Positions 1 to 11,696 of a stretch of 64,000 bases of DNA are shown one piece after another (the stretch's first letter is position 1; each line of letters begins with the position of its first letter). The notes under the pieces are model-generated. The model was given only the letters and a program-made list of their open reading frames with translations. It did no database searches and had not been told where the DNA came from. Both the position numbers and the translations under genes were made by a program. The stretch spans positions 11,491,225 through 11,555,224 of the forward strand of contig NC_059073.1 of assembly GCF_020497125.1 (NCBI RefSeq), in the 5' to 3' direction. This DNA is from Mauremys mutica. Its lineage: Eukaryota > Chordata > Testudines > Geoemydidae.

Positions 1-1689
1 CTGCTCAGAGACACCACCACCATTGGTGCTAGCTTTTCCTGGAAGGGTAGAGAAGAGGAGGGGGATGACTCTCCCACAGAGGTCAATGAAGCTGGCCAGG
101 CATATAGAGAAGTGTAAACTACACCATCCTAATAGGGTGCATAGCAGCTGCCTCTCCCTGTTCACCCCCCAGAAGGCACTGAGCCGTGCCGGGTGCAAAC
201 ACTCGCTGCCTGCCCCAGTGATGAAACTCTCTGACACACACGGTCATAGCTAGGCATAGCAGCCCCAGTAATTGGGCTGGGCACTGAGGATCTCTGCAGG
301 AGAAAGAGGGTGGAGGGGAAAGCAGAATTCTCCCCCCATACAGTGGAGTGGGGCTGAATCCACTCTGGAGGTTATTCCTGTCCAGAGCCTAGCGTCCCTT
401 CCCCAGGCTCCACAGAGGAGCAGATGGCAGGTTCTTTCCTGCTCCCAGACTACACAGGAGGGTGGGCACTGCACTGCGGTGGGGGATCCAATCCTACTTG
501 CGGTCTCCCAAAGTGGCTCTCCATAACGGGGTATTGGGGTGAGGCACGGATGGGAACCCACAGGTCATTCCCCTACACAGCACCACAATCTGCTTTTACA
601 CACACGTTTATTACCAGAGCCATGATACAGGAAGGTGCTTAGAGAGAGAGATTCAAGAACAGCTGTTACAAGAGTGCAGGATACGTCCTTCTGAGCATCC
701 GCTGGTGAGTTTCCTTGAAACTGATCTCATTTTATGCTCACCTTATTGTCTGGCTGAATTATTTTTGAATGGGGTGAATTGGCTGCATCCAGTTAGCTGG
801 TTGTTCTCAAGTGCTAAATTGGGGCTTAATGAAATCAGAATGAGATTATCAACTGTAACCAGGCTGTGACTTTTCTTAAATGACATAATGCATCATACTA
901 AGATCCACTTGTCTTCCTCAATCAATTGTATAACATTAACTCCTCAAGCCAAGATAAGGAACTGGGAAGGGGCGTTTCTTTTTCGGAGAGCATTGAAATT
1001 TGAAAGACTCAAGGTTATTTGAGCAAAGAACTGGAAATGAATCTTGCATTATCTGAAAGCAGTTCCCAGCCCATATCAGGAAACAAAGTCTTATGTGTTA
1101 AATATGCAGCAAGGATGCTACAGTGTTGAAAAGACCAGAGACTAATCACATTGCAGTCTGTGTTGACTGAGAAGCTTTCCTGTTTTCTAGGCAGAACTCG
1201 AAACCTAAATGAGATTGTAATGCATTAAAGAGCACCGAGGAACTATCCTGAACTTAGTCCAAACATGAGAAATCTGCTACACAAAGGTTTTTCCATGTAT
1301 TTTTTGTAAGAAAATGATGGTGTTTTTTACACCTACCACAGCTGCCTTTGTGTCTGTGACCAAATCTGAAGTGAGAGAACAGGGGTGGGGGTGAGGGCAA
1401 ATGATTCTCTACCTTGATAAATAGTGAAAATGTGATTTTTTCCCCCCCAACCACCACAGTGAAAATCTGAGTCTAGGTCTTTCAGCTGATGTAAGCCACC
1501 CCAGCTCCACTGGCTTCAATTTACATCATCTAAAAATCTTGCTCTGTGGTCACAAATATTGGGCCAGATTGTGATATCCTCACCTAAGCTGAATGGTCTC
1601 TTGAACAGCCACGCTGAAGCCATTAAAACGTCTTGTGGAGTAAAGTACACCTCAGTGTGTGTAAGGATATTACAGTCTGTGTATTGCAA
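1..1689. other. Unassigned sequence
   Basis: No domain, exon pattern or repeat family is recognised. The first 650 bases are moderately GC-rich. The open frames here are short, overlap on both strands and lack protein-like composition. It may hold decayed LTR sequence, but nothing fixes that. Confidence 0.4.
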
Positions 1690-2350
1690 TCTCTTACCAG
1701 CTGTGGCCAAAAGGGCTAATGGGATTCCTGGATATATATATAAAGAGGAGGATATTGAGTAGAAGCAGTAAGATGCTATTACATCTGTATTTACCACTTG
1801 TCCAACCATCACTGGAATACGGGGTCCATTTCTGGTGTCCACAGTGCAAAAAGGATGGTGATAAATTGGAGAGGGTTCAAAGAAAAGAACCATGAGAATG
1901 GTTAAAGGATTAGAAAACATGGCGTACTGTGATAGACTCAAGGAACCCATTCTGTTTAGTTTAACAAAGAGAAGGTTAAGGGGTGACTTGATCACAGTCT
2001 AAAAATACCTACATGGAATCAGAAATTTGATAATGGGGGGGGCTCTTCCATCTAGCAGAAAAAGGTATAATGAGACTTGATAGCTGGAAGCTGAAGCTAG
2101 ACAAATTTAGAGTAGGAATACGATGCACATTTTTAACTGAGAGGGCAAATTAACTATTGGAACAACTTACCAAGGGTTATGCTGGATTCTGCATCACTGG
2201 CAATATTTCAATCAAGATTGGAGGTTTTTCTAAAAGCTCTGCTCTAGTCCAAACAAGAATTAATTCAGGGAAGTCCTTTGGCCTGTATTATGCAGCAGCT
2301 CAGACTAGATTATCACAATGATCCTGTCTGGTTTATAATCTATGAATCTT
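1690..2350 (+). mobile_element. Old CR1/L3-like LINE 3' fragment
   Basis: The plus strand carries decayed remnants of the C-terminal end of LINE ORF2. These include an 'AKRANGIPGY'-like segment, then the region that in better copies precedes the 'LRGD' block, then a 3' tail with 'gatcctgtctggtttataatctatgaatc'-type sequence near 2320-2350. Stops and frameshifts are frequent. It resembles the more intact CR1-clade copies at 29.3-31.3 and 61.5-62.5 kb but is clearly older. Subfamily uncertain. Confidence 0.6.
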
Positions 2351-2700
2351 TCCTATTAAGAAAATATGGCTCAGTCCTGGAACACTTATTCACATGAGCA
2401 ATCCTTTACTGATATGAATAGCTCCATTGCCCCTCACCCATGAACTTTTCTAGAACCAGCCTCAAAACTGACCATAAAGGTTCAGAAATAACCAATTGAC
2501 TCATCATTTTTATTTTTTCTTGCACTTCTTCACATCTGTCTAGGACCAGAGGTGCCAAAACACCTTGAGAAATGCTGTTTGTCAGAAAGAGCCCTCTGTT
2601 AGTCACATAGCTCCATGTTCTTGTAAAATAGGAGAGAGATTAAAATGCTAGGTTTGATTTAGGAACATTGCACTTGCCATGGAAATCAGTACATTTAAAA

Positions 2701-2738
2701 TACTCTGGTTCATGGTACTCTGGCTCACGGTACTCTGG
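2701..2738. repeat. Short 15-bp tandem repeat
   Basis: A 15-bp unit beginning 'tactctgg' occurs two and a half times in a row, with two substitutions between the full units. Confidence 0.7.
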
Positions 2739-2894
2739 ATTTACATCAGTCCAAAAAAGACCATTCACAGAGGCTCCCATTTCTAGCCTGACAACTGAAG
2801 ACATGAGGAAATAGATAACCAGCTCCCACTATAGTTGTGGGGACAAAGATGTGGATTTTCCCATGCAAGACATCAATGATATAGCTAGACAATT

Positions 2895-3692
2895 ATCATA
2901 GAATCATAGAATATCAGGGTTGGAAGGGACCTCCGGAGGTCATCTAGTCCAACCTCCTGCTCAAAACAGAACCAATCCTCAACTAAATCATCCCAACCAG
3001 GGCTTTGGCAAGCCTGGCCTTAAAAACCTCTATGGAAGGAGATTACACCACCTTCTCGGTAACCCATTCCAGTGCTTCACCACCCTCCTAGTGAAAAAGT
3101 TTTTCCTAATATCCAACCTAAGCCTCCCCCACTGCAACCTGAGACCATTACTCCTTCTGTCATCTGCTACCACTGAGAACAGTCTAGATCCATCCTCTTT
3201 GGAACACCCTTTCAGATAGTTGAAAGCAGCTATCAAATCCCCCCTTGTTCTTCTCTTCTGCAGACTAAACAATCCCAGTTCCCTCAACCTCTCCTCTGGA
3301 TTCTTGCCAATTTTTCCACATCCTTCTTGTAGTGTGGGGCCCAAAACTGGACACAGTACTCCAGGTGAGGCCTCACCAATGTCAAATAGAGGGGAATGAT
3401 CATGTCCCTCAATCTGCTGGCAGTGCCCCGACTTATACAGCCCAAAATGCCATTAGCCTTCTTGGCAACAAGGGCACACTGTTGACTCATATCCAGCTTC
3501 TCATCCACTGTAACCCCTAGGTCCTTTTCTGCAGAACTGCTGCTCAGCCATTCGGTCCCTAGTCTGTAGCAGTGCATGGGATTTTTCCGTCCTAAGTGCA
3601 GGACTCTGCACTTGTCCTTGTTGAACCTCATCAGATTTCTTTTGGCCCAATCCTCTAATTAGTCTAGGTCCCTCTGTATCCTATCCCTACCC
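2895..3692 (-). mobile_element. CR1 LINE, 5'-truncated, minus strand
   Basis: The plus strand reads the reverse complement of a CR1 3' end: doubled 'tcatagaa' octamers at 2895-2912, then the usual 3' UTR. Upstream on the minus strand (3030-3650) lies the C-terminal part of ORF2. It shows the conserved segments [53 protein letters not shown] and [15 protein letters not shown]. The open frame breaks near 3284-3344. The copy stops in the ORF2 region at about 3692, typical 5' truncation during target-primed reverse transcription. Confidence 0.95.
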
Positions 3693-3696
3693 TCGC

Positions 3697-3737
3697 TTGA
3701 AACAGCACTGTCTTTCTTCCAGGAACCAGCCCATTCA
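3697..3737 (+). repeat. Inverted repeat arm 1 (partner 4646-4686)
   Basis: This 41-bp segment matches the reverse complement of 4646-4686 at 38 of 41 positions; the three mismatches are contiguous. It begins directly at the truncated 5' end of the CR1 copy. The arms are about 0.9 kb apart and enclose the hAT MITE. Confidence 0.8.
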
Positions 3738-3987
3738 AATAATAACAGAGGTGCATTTAGATAGAGAAAGGACACTTATAAAAGATCATATTGGGAACTA
3801 GTTCATTAAATAAAAATAAAAAAGTCAAAGTCAAATTCAGACGAGACCTACACAGGATTGTGTGATGGCCATGATGCTTAAAAAGAATGACTGTACATTC
3901 AATGTCATGGGGAAAATCTCCCTCTCTGGCCACTAAGTTTTCTAAATGTCTCTTTCTCCAGTGTGTCGTTGTAACTACCCTCTAATT

Positions 3988-4451
3988 CAGAGGTGAGCAA
4001 ACTATGGCCTGCGGGCCACATCCAGCCCGCGGGACCCTCCTGCCCGGCCCCTGAGCTCCTGCCCCGGGAGGGTAGCCTGCAGCCCCTCCCCTGCTGTTCC
4101 CCCTCCCCCGCAGCCTCAGCTCGCTCCGCCGCCAGCGCAGTGCTCTGGGCGGTGGGGCTGCGAGCTCTTGGGGCAGCGCAGCTGCAGAGCCCAGCCTGAC
4201 CCGGTCTCTGTGCTGTGTGGTGGTGTGGGCAGAGGTCCCGGGGGGCTGTCAGGGGACAGGGAGTGGGGGGGTTGGAAGGGCCAGGAGTCCCGGAGGGGCC
4301 GTAAGGGGGTGAGAAGCAGGAGGGGTCATATAGGGGGCGGGGCCGGGCCACACCTGGCTGTTTGGAGAGGCACAGCCTCCGCTAACCAGCCCTCCATACA
4401 ATTTTGGAAACCCAATGCGGCCCCTGATGCCAAAAAGTTTGCCTGCCCCTG
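3988..4451. mobile_element. hAT-type MITE with perfect 8-bp TSD
   Basis: The ends are inverted (left CAGAGGTGAGCAAAC, right GTTTGCCTGCCCCTG) and are flanked by the identical 8-bp direct repeat ctctaatt at 3980-3987 and 4452-4459. Eight-base duplications and CAG-type ends are characteristic of hAT transposons. The 464-bp interior is GC-rich and has no transposase. A third ctctaatt follows at 4462-4469, so the target was already a tandem repeat. Confidence 0.9.
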
Positions 4452-4645
4452 CTCTAATTGCTCTAATTGCTTGTGGGAGCCCTGAAGCAGCCAGTATGCA
4501 TCTGAACTCCTGCCTCTTTGCCGCTGACAGTTTCTGATTCCTGTGCAGTTTAGAAGGAGAATAAATAAAATTCAGGGCATCAAGATGACAGCTGTGATAT
4601 TTTGCCAGGTGGAGGCAAGGGCCTGTTTTGTTTCAGGGAAGCATA

Positions 4646-4686
4646 TGAATGGGCTGGTTCCTGGAAGAAAGATGATGCTGTTTCAA
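4646..4686 (-). repeat. Inverted repeat arm 2 (partner 3697-3737)
   Basis: Reverse complement of 3697-3737 at 38 of 41 positions. No family recognised. Confidence 0.8.
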
Positions 4687-4967
4687 TTGTCTAACTGAAG
4701 GCTTTCAAACCAAACTCCTCCCGAATGTTCCCCTTAGGAGGCCCTAAAGGAGCAGCAAAATGGCCCCATAAAAGTGCCAACTTCTCTGTCTCATTCTGCT
4801 TTGGGAACTTTGAAAGTGACAGAGAAACATGATGCAAGTGCTTTGACTGAAAATGAACCCGATTCCATACCTAGCTTAGTAATATCCCTCCTCTGTTGTT
4901 CTAATGGCATCCGAGGCTCCTTTCCAGGATGACACCCAAACCTCTTTGGGGTTTGGTTGGATTTCTA
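4687..4967. other. Unassigned sequence
   Basis: No repeat family or coding signal is seen in this short spacer between the inverted repeat arm and the solo LTR. Confidence 0.4.
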
Positions 4968-4971
4968 GTAT

Positions 4972-5569
4972 TGTCAGGGACTCGAACCCCGACAGCGAAG
5001 TTCGTTGTCTGACCGCAGAGAGACAGGCAACACCAGCAAGGTCCAATCAAAAGCTCTTTATTGACAAGCGCACGCATCAATAGAGAGCAGCTCGTCTCCA
5101 GAGAGAACCAGCCCCCTCTTTACAGCTTAGTATTAGCCTATATAGACAGTTTTATTACGTCATAGATCATTCACTTGAGCAACCCACCCCCCTTTGTCTA
5201 ACAACTAGAAATTAGACACCTTTTAATATATACGCATGCCTAGTCTCTACAGCATTAAATTGTTAATATCTTAACAAGCGCCAAAAGTTAGGAATGTAAG
5301 GGAGTTAAAAACACACCGAAAACTAAACCAGGGAGTTAGAGTCAGAACTGTGGGATGCTAGTGTTTCTTATCAGTTCTTCAAACACTGTTCCTAACACAA
5401 CACAGCTGGTACCAGCCCCTCACTTATCTCACTCTTTCCCAGGGCTTTGTGAGACAATGCTGCTTCTCAGTATTTTTCCACTCTGGGATTACCCAGAAAC
5501 CTCTGTTAGCCTGACTTCGGTCAGGTTGGCATAACTGGTTTTGTGCTACATCTTTATTCAGGCCTAACA
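4972..5569 (-). mobile_element. Solo LTR, minus orientation, 4-bp TSD
   Basis: A 598-bp block begins TGTCAGG and ends CCTAACA, so it has TG...CA termini. It is flanked by gtat at 4968-4971 and 5570-5573. On the minus strand it carries a TATA-like motif (complement of 5138-5147) and, 3' of it, an AATAAA signal (complement of 5057-5062), in the order expected for U3-R. No internal retroviral sequence adjoins it, so it is a solo LTR left by LTR-LTR recombination. A 4-bp duplication fits a class I-type ERV or some Gypsy elements. Confidence 0.85.
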
Positions 5570-5573
5570 GTAT

Positions 5574-6343
5574 CAAAAGGTATTCTATTTCTTAGCCCCC
5601 AGGTCTTTGCCATGCAAAGTGCCGAATGCTCTCTTTGCAGCCCCGTCAGCCTCCTTTTGCCCAGGTTAATTTGAAATGACCCAACTCATAGGACTGAAAC
5701 CCTTTCTACCATGATGCCTAAAATAAACTTCCTCACTGATAATGGCTGTATAAGAATGATCCTTTGTTACCTGCTTCTTGTTCTGCTCAAATTCTTTTCT
5801 CCTTTTAATTCCTCCTTATGGCCCCAATTCCACTCACAAGAATGAGCTGCATTCTATTCCTTTCCGTGCATCAATAGAATTGCTCACCAAGCTCCACTCA
5901 GTTATATCTGTGCAAATCTAATGAAGGCAATGGGACTGCACCGGTATCACAGAGGACATAGTGTGATAGCAACTGAGGCCTCCTCTTGCCTTGAAGAACC
6001 CTTATTACTAGCAATGATGTGTGAAAAAGAAAGAATATGCTTGGCTCTTGGCGCTCTTGCTGAGATTTCTGTTGGAAGCTCCTAGTGACAAAGTGGATCT
6101 GCACCTTAGGCAGCTTCCTTAACAATAACTCTAAAATCAGATGTCTTACCCAACATTACAGCCATTTTCATAACAGCTGCCCAGAGAAATGCTAGGCTTC
6201 CTTTGAAAGATGCATCAAAATGGTCATTTTCTGGGCCAGTTTAATAATATATAGGGTTTGAAAATGAGCAGCGGAGAAAATCAGAACCTTAATCTCTGTC
6301 TTTTTTTAAAAAATCCAAGGAGCTTTGTCTGGCTTCATAGACG
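5574..6343. other. Unassigned sequence
   Basis: No repeat family or convincing coding signal. The short open frames are not protein-like. Confidence 0.4.
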
Positions 6344-7545
6344 TGTAACCCTTCTGCCTGTCTGAGCTGGCAGCAACAAGGGCCGGGTTCAGTATCCAGG
6401 GGTTCCGTTTCAATAACACAATGCAAAACCGGCTCGAGCCCCCACCCAGTGACCTGGGACAATTACATACCACCCCCCTGGGTGCCTCTATAAGGCAATA
6501 CTTCCCCTCTCGCAAGCACGGAGTCTGAGTGTAGCAAAATCCTTTTAATAAAGGAGGGAAACAATGTGGCATTATGTTGGGGAAAGACCACAAACAGGAT
6601 TCGTAACATAAACCATGAGCAAAAGACCCACCTCCAGGTAAGCTTGGGTCTTAAGTCCAGCAACCCAAAAAATCACCCAAAGTCCCAAAAGTCCAACACC
6701 CAAAAGTCTCATGAGTCCAGCAACCCAAAAATCACCCAAAAGTCCAACAACCCAAAAGTCTCTGTCCCTGGTCAGTGCAACCCCAGAGTTCAAAAGTTTA
6801 TCTGCAGTGCCCCCCTCAGCCTGCAAGGGGGCACAGGGGTGTTAAGGGGCACCTTATGTGGTCCAAGACTGACTGCCTCACCTCTCCATGGGGTTCTGCT
6901 GCAGCCTTCACTGCAAGCCACTCCACCAGCCACTCTGCTCCACCAGCTGTCCCATGAGCTGCTCCACAAACTGCTCTGTTCCACCAGCTGTCCCACAAGC
7001 CACTGCAGTCATCCCACAAACTGCTCTGATCTGGCAACAACATATCTTCAACCCCCCCAGTGATTTCAGCTTGTAGTAGGAGAGCCTCAGTGCTGGTACA
7101 CCATTGGCCCAACATGAATTCAGCTCAGCAGTCTATGAGTAGACTCCTAATGGAATCAAAATTAGCTCCAATATTCCACAGTAGAAAGAGAAGGTACAAT
7201 TACTAGCTCAGGCCCTCAAAGGGGGCCCATACTATCAGGTACAAAAACCTGTCCCCAGCCTATCAATTCATTGGGTTTTAGAACCCATGTCCCTTGAATA
7301 GCAAGTGCTACTTAGTTGATGGCGGGTCCCTCTGTCATAAAACAGTTTCACTGTCCTTGATTCACATCATCAGGGTAACAACACTTTATTCTTCCTGCCC
7401 CAATAACAGAGAAACTGGGGATCCCACAGCAGCCAAAGTGACCATTTGGGCAGCTGTGGGCTCATGCTAGGCGGGGTGGGTGTGCCTATGCAAACAAGAC
7501 TAGCCCCTGAAGTTCTTTTCCACAACTCGCCACAATTCACCACCA
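6344..7545. mobile_element. LTR-like retroelement block
   Basis: It begins TGTAACCC. It contains a poly(A)-signal-like AATAAA (6547-6552) and a run of degenerate 'cccaaaagtccaacaac' units at 6660-6770. I recognise the overall composition as that of a turtle LTR, from memory of related sequences. No right terminus or TSD could be fixed, so the end coordinate is approximate. The open frames of up to 165 codons on both strands follow the low-complexity units and are not genes. Confidence 0.5.
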
Positions 7546-9560
7546 GATGTCAGGGTAGAGCTCATCCTGACTGCTTACAGATGTATTCAAAGTATAATCC
7601 ATTGTTCTTTTGCCACCAGTATTGCTAGCTTTATGCCATGAGGGGCCTGGCTTTTTCTTTGCTTTTCCTTTCCACTACTTCTGTAATGTGTCACAGCAGC
7701 ATATAACAGCAGAAGAGTAAGTATGGTCATTTTGTTCCTTGGACAGCAGCTGTATCATAGTCAGCATGGCAAATGATGCCTCTGCCCAGCATCAACTTCA
7801 TGGCTTCTTTTGGAACAACCCCGAGTCTCCCTGTAGCAAGAGCCATCAATTTCAGTGGGCTTCGGATCAGGCCACATGTACTCTTTCTCTCCTTTACCTT
7901 CAAATCCACCCCTTTTATGAAGCTCTCTATTGATCTCACCAGTGTTGTCTCCCGAGCCTCCTTGCAGCTGTACCAGTGTCTCACATATTGCATTTCTGCA
8001 GTGGCAGTGCAAGCTCCACATGCAGGGACTGGATCTTTTCTGTGTTTTGTCAAGCATCATGAACTGGTACAGGGTACACCGAATAACAATATAACGCTAT
8101 GTCTACCTGTAAAGTGCCTGTATCACTTTAAGTTGTACAACTGGAGAGAGATGAAGGAGTGCAGCGAGCATTAGAATGCAGGCATTTGGTTTTCATGAGC
8201 ACTAGAGAGGAGGGATATGACTTCCTGTCTAGCCAGGGGTATATTTACAAAGGATTGGACAGTGCTTTAGGATGGTGTGGTCAGAAATGTGAGATCTTGG
8301 AACCCCAATGTAGGGAAGCAAAACAGAGGTCTCCATGCTCAGCAGTCTAGGTAGCATCATTCTAGCCCATGCTTTGGTCAATTCAGGTTTCTTCCCTATA
8401 TCATAGCAGTTAATATAATTGGAATCACTTATTTTAATTGCCAAGTATGTCTTTTTTTCACACTACTACTGCTCCCAGTCCCAATGTAAAACACTTTAAA
8501 ATTACCGCGTAATCCCTGGTATTTTGTCTGTTGCTTCTTACTATAATGGCGTTAATCCCAATGAGCTGATGTTTGGCACTAAAACAATCGTGGTTTCTAT
8601 GTTATTTCTGCTGCCGCCCTGGATTCAGCAAACTCGACCCTTGTTTTCAAAATGCGTTGTTTTTAAAGACAAATTAGCTCATGTTTGTCAAGTGTTTTGA
8701 AAATGTGTCAAGTGCTAAGTGGGATTATTATTTAAGTGTGATCCAGAACTTTTGCTAAAGAAGATCAGATGCTGCAGAGAACAGGAAGTTTGGTATTAAA
8801 TCCAGTTAAAGAAACAATGACATTGTGTCTGATCTCACTCCACTTTTACACTAGTGTAAATCTGGAGCAATTTCTGATTTCCACTGAGGCGAGAGCAGAA
8901 TCAGGTCCAGCAACTCCTGCTGAGGTCCTGAGTAGTGAGGGTGTGTCACTTTCATACTCAGCCCTTATATATTTCTCACTTTCAAATCATTGTAGAAACA
9001 TTCACTGATTAATCCTTCTAGTACCCCTAGAAGACAGCGGAATAGTATCCTCATGGGGAGGGAAACCCTGCAAGATGAGCCCGGATTGGAAGTCTATGTC
9101 AGATTCCAACCCAGGGCATTGCTTCTTGTCCAGTGCTCGGAACACGCCTTTCCCTTCCTGTTGAAATACTTTAAAACCTGCCTGTCCCCATTTGAAGAGG
9201 CTGCGGTTGCGACCCCTTTGCATCGGAACAGCAAGTGAAGGAATATTTAAAAGAAAGAGCCTCAGATGTAGCCTATGGGACCCTGGGGTAGCATATCCAT
9301 TGGGAAGCAGGGGGGTTCCAGGAGCACTAGGCGACCCTTGTACCAAGGGGATGTAGAGCAGTGCTAGCCAGAAAGTGCTTGGGCAGGGCAGCATAGCTTC
9401 ATCACATCCTGTCCAGAATTGCCTGTCCACTCCAGAGGTGCATGGGGCACAGAAGTGTGACTTACACATGCCTGCATCAACTCCAGTGTATCTAGCCGTC
9501 ACTGCCTTGGAGACTCTCTGACACGGCTAAATGCACAACTAGAAGGCATTCAGATACTAT
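7546..9560. other. Unassigned; weak ORF at 7727-8053 (-)
   Basis: Most of this stretch gives no recognisable family. At 7727-8053 the minus strand is open for 108 codons, and the plus strand is open over nearly the same interval (7773-8174). No homologous family is recognised, and strand choice is ambiguous. It may be a decayed retropseudogene or an unclassified TE. Around 8830-8890 a self-complementary 'ttacactagtgtaaat' motif suggests an ancient DNA-transposon fragment. Confidence 0.35.
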
Positions 9561-9567
9561 GATGATG

Positions 9568-9823
9568 CAGGGGCGGCTCCAGGCACCAGCACGCCAAGCG
9601 TGTGCCTGGGGCGGCAAGCCGCGGGGGGCGCTCAGCTGGTCGCCGCGAGGCCGGCAGGCAGGTTGGCGGCATGCCTGCGGAGGGTCGGCTGGTCCCGCGG
9701 CTTCGGTGGACCTCCCGCAGGCGTGCCACTGAATCCGCGAGACCGGGGACCTCCCGCAGGCAAGCCGCTGAAGGCAGCCTGCCTGCCGTGCTTGGGGCGG
9801 CAAAATACCTAGAGTCGCCCCAG
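9568..9823. mobile_element. GC-rich hAT-like MITE (CAGGGGCGGCTC family)
   Basis: The left end is CAGGGGCGGCTCCAGG and the right end GAGTCGCCCCAG, an inverted pair. It is flanked by gatgatg at 9561-9567 and 9824-9830, a 7-bp match where hAT elements give 8. The interior holds one to two copies of the 'gacctcccgcaggc' unit that forms a longer minisatellite in the related copy at 37.4-37.9 kb. Open frames here follow GC-rich repeats only. Confidence 0.8.
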
Positions 9824-9830
9824 GATGATG

Positions 9831-10961
9831 AGTATGAGATAAACACCTATGTTGAATAAGATGGAAAAGAATACTTGCTTCACATGTCACACAAGACCCC
9901 TCAGTCTTCTGACCTTTCTCACTGGTTCACACAGTCTATCTCTGGGAGCCCCTTGTGCCAGTGTGCTGGGTAGCAGACTGGGTGAGGACCAGTATTTAAG
10001 AGTGAGAGCCGGCCATTTGTAAATGTCTTGCTTGTGGTCCTGCACTCCAGCATCAGAGCTGTTGCATTCTACTGATTTTCCTGGGATAGCTTCTAGCAAG
10101 GGAGACATGTTCTTCCGGATAGACCTACTGCAGCCAGTGAGGAGTTAGTTTAACAACAACAGTCAGACTGTCTGGACAAGAGATTGTTAGTGGTCTATGG
10201 GGAGAGACAAACCCTTGTTTTTCCTTCAAGCTCATCAGGGTTCAAACATCAGCCGAGTTCAGTTCTCTAGCCAGCAGCTTTCTACTGTGTTTTTGTCTCT
10301 AAATTTGGCACTATGATCCTAGTCCTACCATCTGTTCTGCTTTCCTGAAAGGAAATCACCACCATCTGTATTTGCAGTTGCTTGTTGACTAGCAACAAAG
10401 AGCATAGACTGGTTTGCTCAGAGTAAAGATTCTCCTGCCTCAGTTGGCTAACTTCTTGTATAGCTCATAACCAATCACGTAACCACTTCTTCAGAGCCCT
10501 GTCTGCTCTCAGGAGTCTTGGCTTCAGTCTGCTATGCCCTTTGTTGCACAAGGGTACCGTACATTGCCATTACCAAACAGGTCTGCAGAAAGAACATTCA
10601 CTTATATTGTACTGGCAAAAAGCAGGGAGAACATCACACTTCCAAATGTTTGCAGAAGAAAATTAAGAAACATTTTTTGGCTGAAAAATTTCAGCCAGCT
10701 CTAGTCAGGACTTCAGTTTCATGATTCAGCCACATGTGGCTAGATATATAAAAATCAATGGCTTTTCATATAGCCCAAACAACCACGTGCACACATTAAT
10801 AAAGGTGGTTTTATATGTGCAAAGTGTTCATTTCCCACTGAAACATTGTCAGAATTGCCCAGTTCCTTGCAAACCGAAGGATCACAAGTTACAGCCATTG
10901 CAAGAGATTCAGGAAATCCCCTCCATAGAAACGGGATAATCTCCCTTAAAAACCAATGTTT
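9831..10961. other. Unassigned sequence
   Basis: No repeat family or coding domain is recognised; open frames are short. Confidence 0.4.
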
Positions 10962-11696
10962 CATCATAGAATCATAGAATCTCAGGGTTGGAAGGGACCT
11001 CAGGAGGTCATCTAGTCCAACCCCCTGCTCAAAGCAGGACCAAACCCAACTAAATCATCCCAGCCAGGGCTTTGTAAGCCTGACCTTAAAAACCTCTAAG
11101 GAAGGAGATTCCACTACCTCCCTAGGTAACCCATTCCAGTTCTTCACCACCCTACTAGTGAAAAAGTTTTTCCTAATATCCAGCCTAAACCTCCCCCTCT
11201 GCAACTTGAGACCATTACTCCTTGTTCTGTCATCTTCTACCACTGAGAACAGTCTAGATCCATCCTCTTTGGAACCCCCTTTCAGGTAGTTGAAAGCAGC
11301 TATCAAATCCCCCCTCATTCTTCTCTTCTGCAGACTAAACAATCCCAGTTCCCTCAGCCTCTCCTCATAAGTCATGTGCTCCAGCCCCCTAATCATTTTT
11401 GTTGCCCTCTGCTGGACTCTATCCAATTTATCCACATCCTTCTTGTAGTGTGGGGCCCAAAACTGGACACAGTACTCCAAATGAGGCCTCACCAGTGCTG
11501 AGTAGAGGGGAATGATCACATCCCTCGATCTGCTGGAAATGCCCCTACTTATACAACCCAAAATGCCATTAGCCTTCTTGGCAACAAGGGCACACTGTTG
11601 ACTCATATTCAGCTTTTCGTCCACCGTAACCCCTAGGTCCTTTTCTGCAGAACTGCTGCCCAGCCATTCGGTCCCTAGTCTGTAGCAGTGTAGCAG
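10962..11696 (-). mobile_element. CR1 LINE, 5'-truncated, minus strand
   Basis: The CR1 3' end (doubled octamers, 10962-10980) and 3' UTR are followed on the minus strand by an uninterrupted ORF2 C-terminus, about 11055-11690. Conserved segments are [69 protein letters not shown] and [22 protein letters not shown]. It is open without a stop and therefore younger than its neighbours. The frame extends to 11822 only by reading into unrelated AT-rich flank. Confidence 0.95.

Noticed and set aside
6566..7063. 165-codon frame
   Set aside because: Lies in an LTR-like block with low-complexity repeats; no conserved domain.
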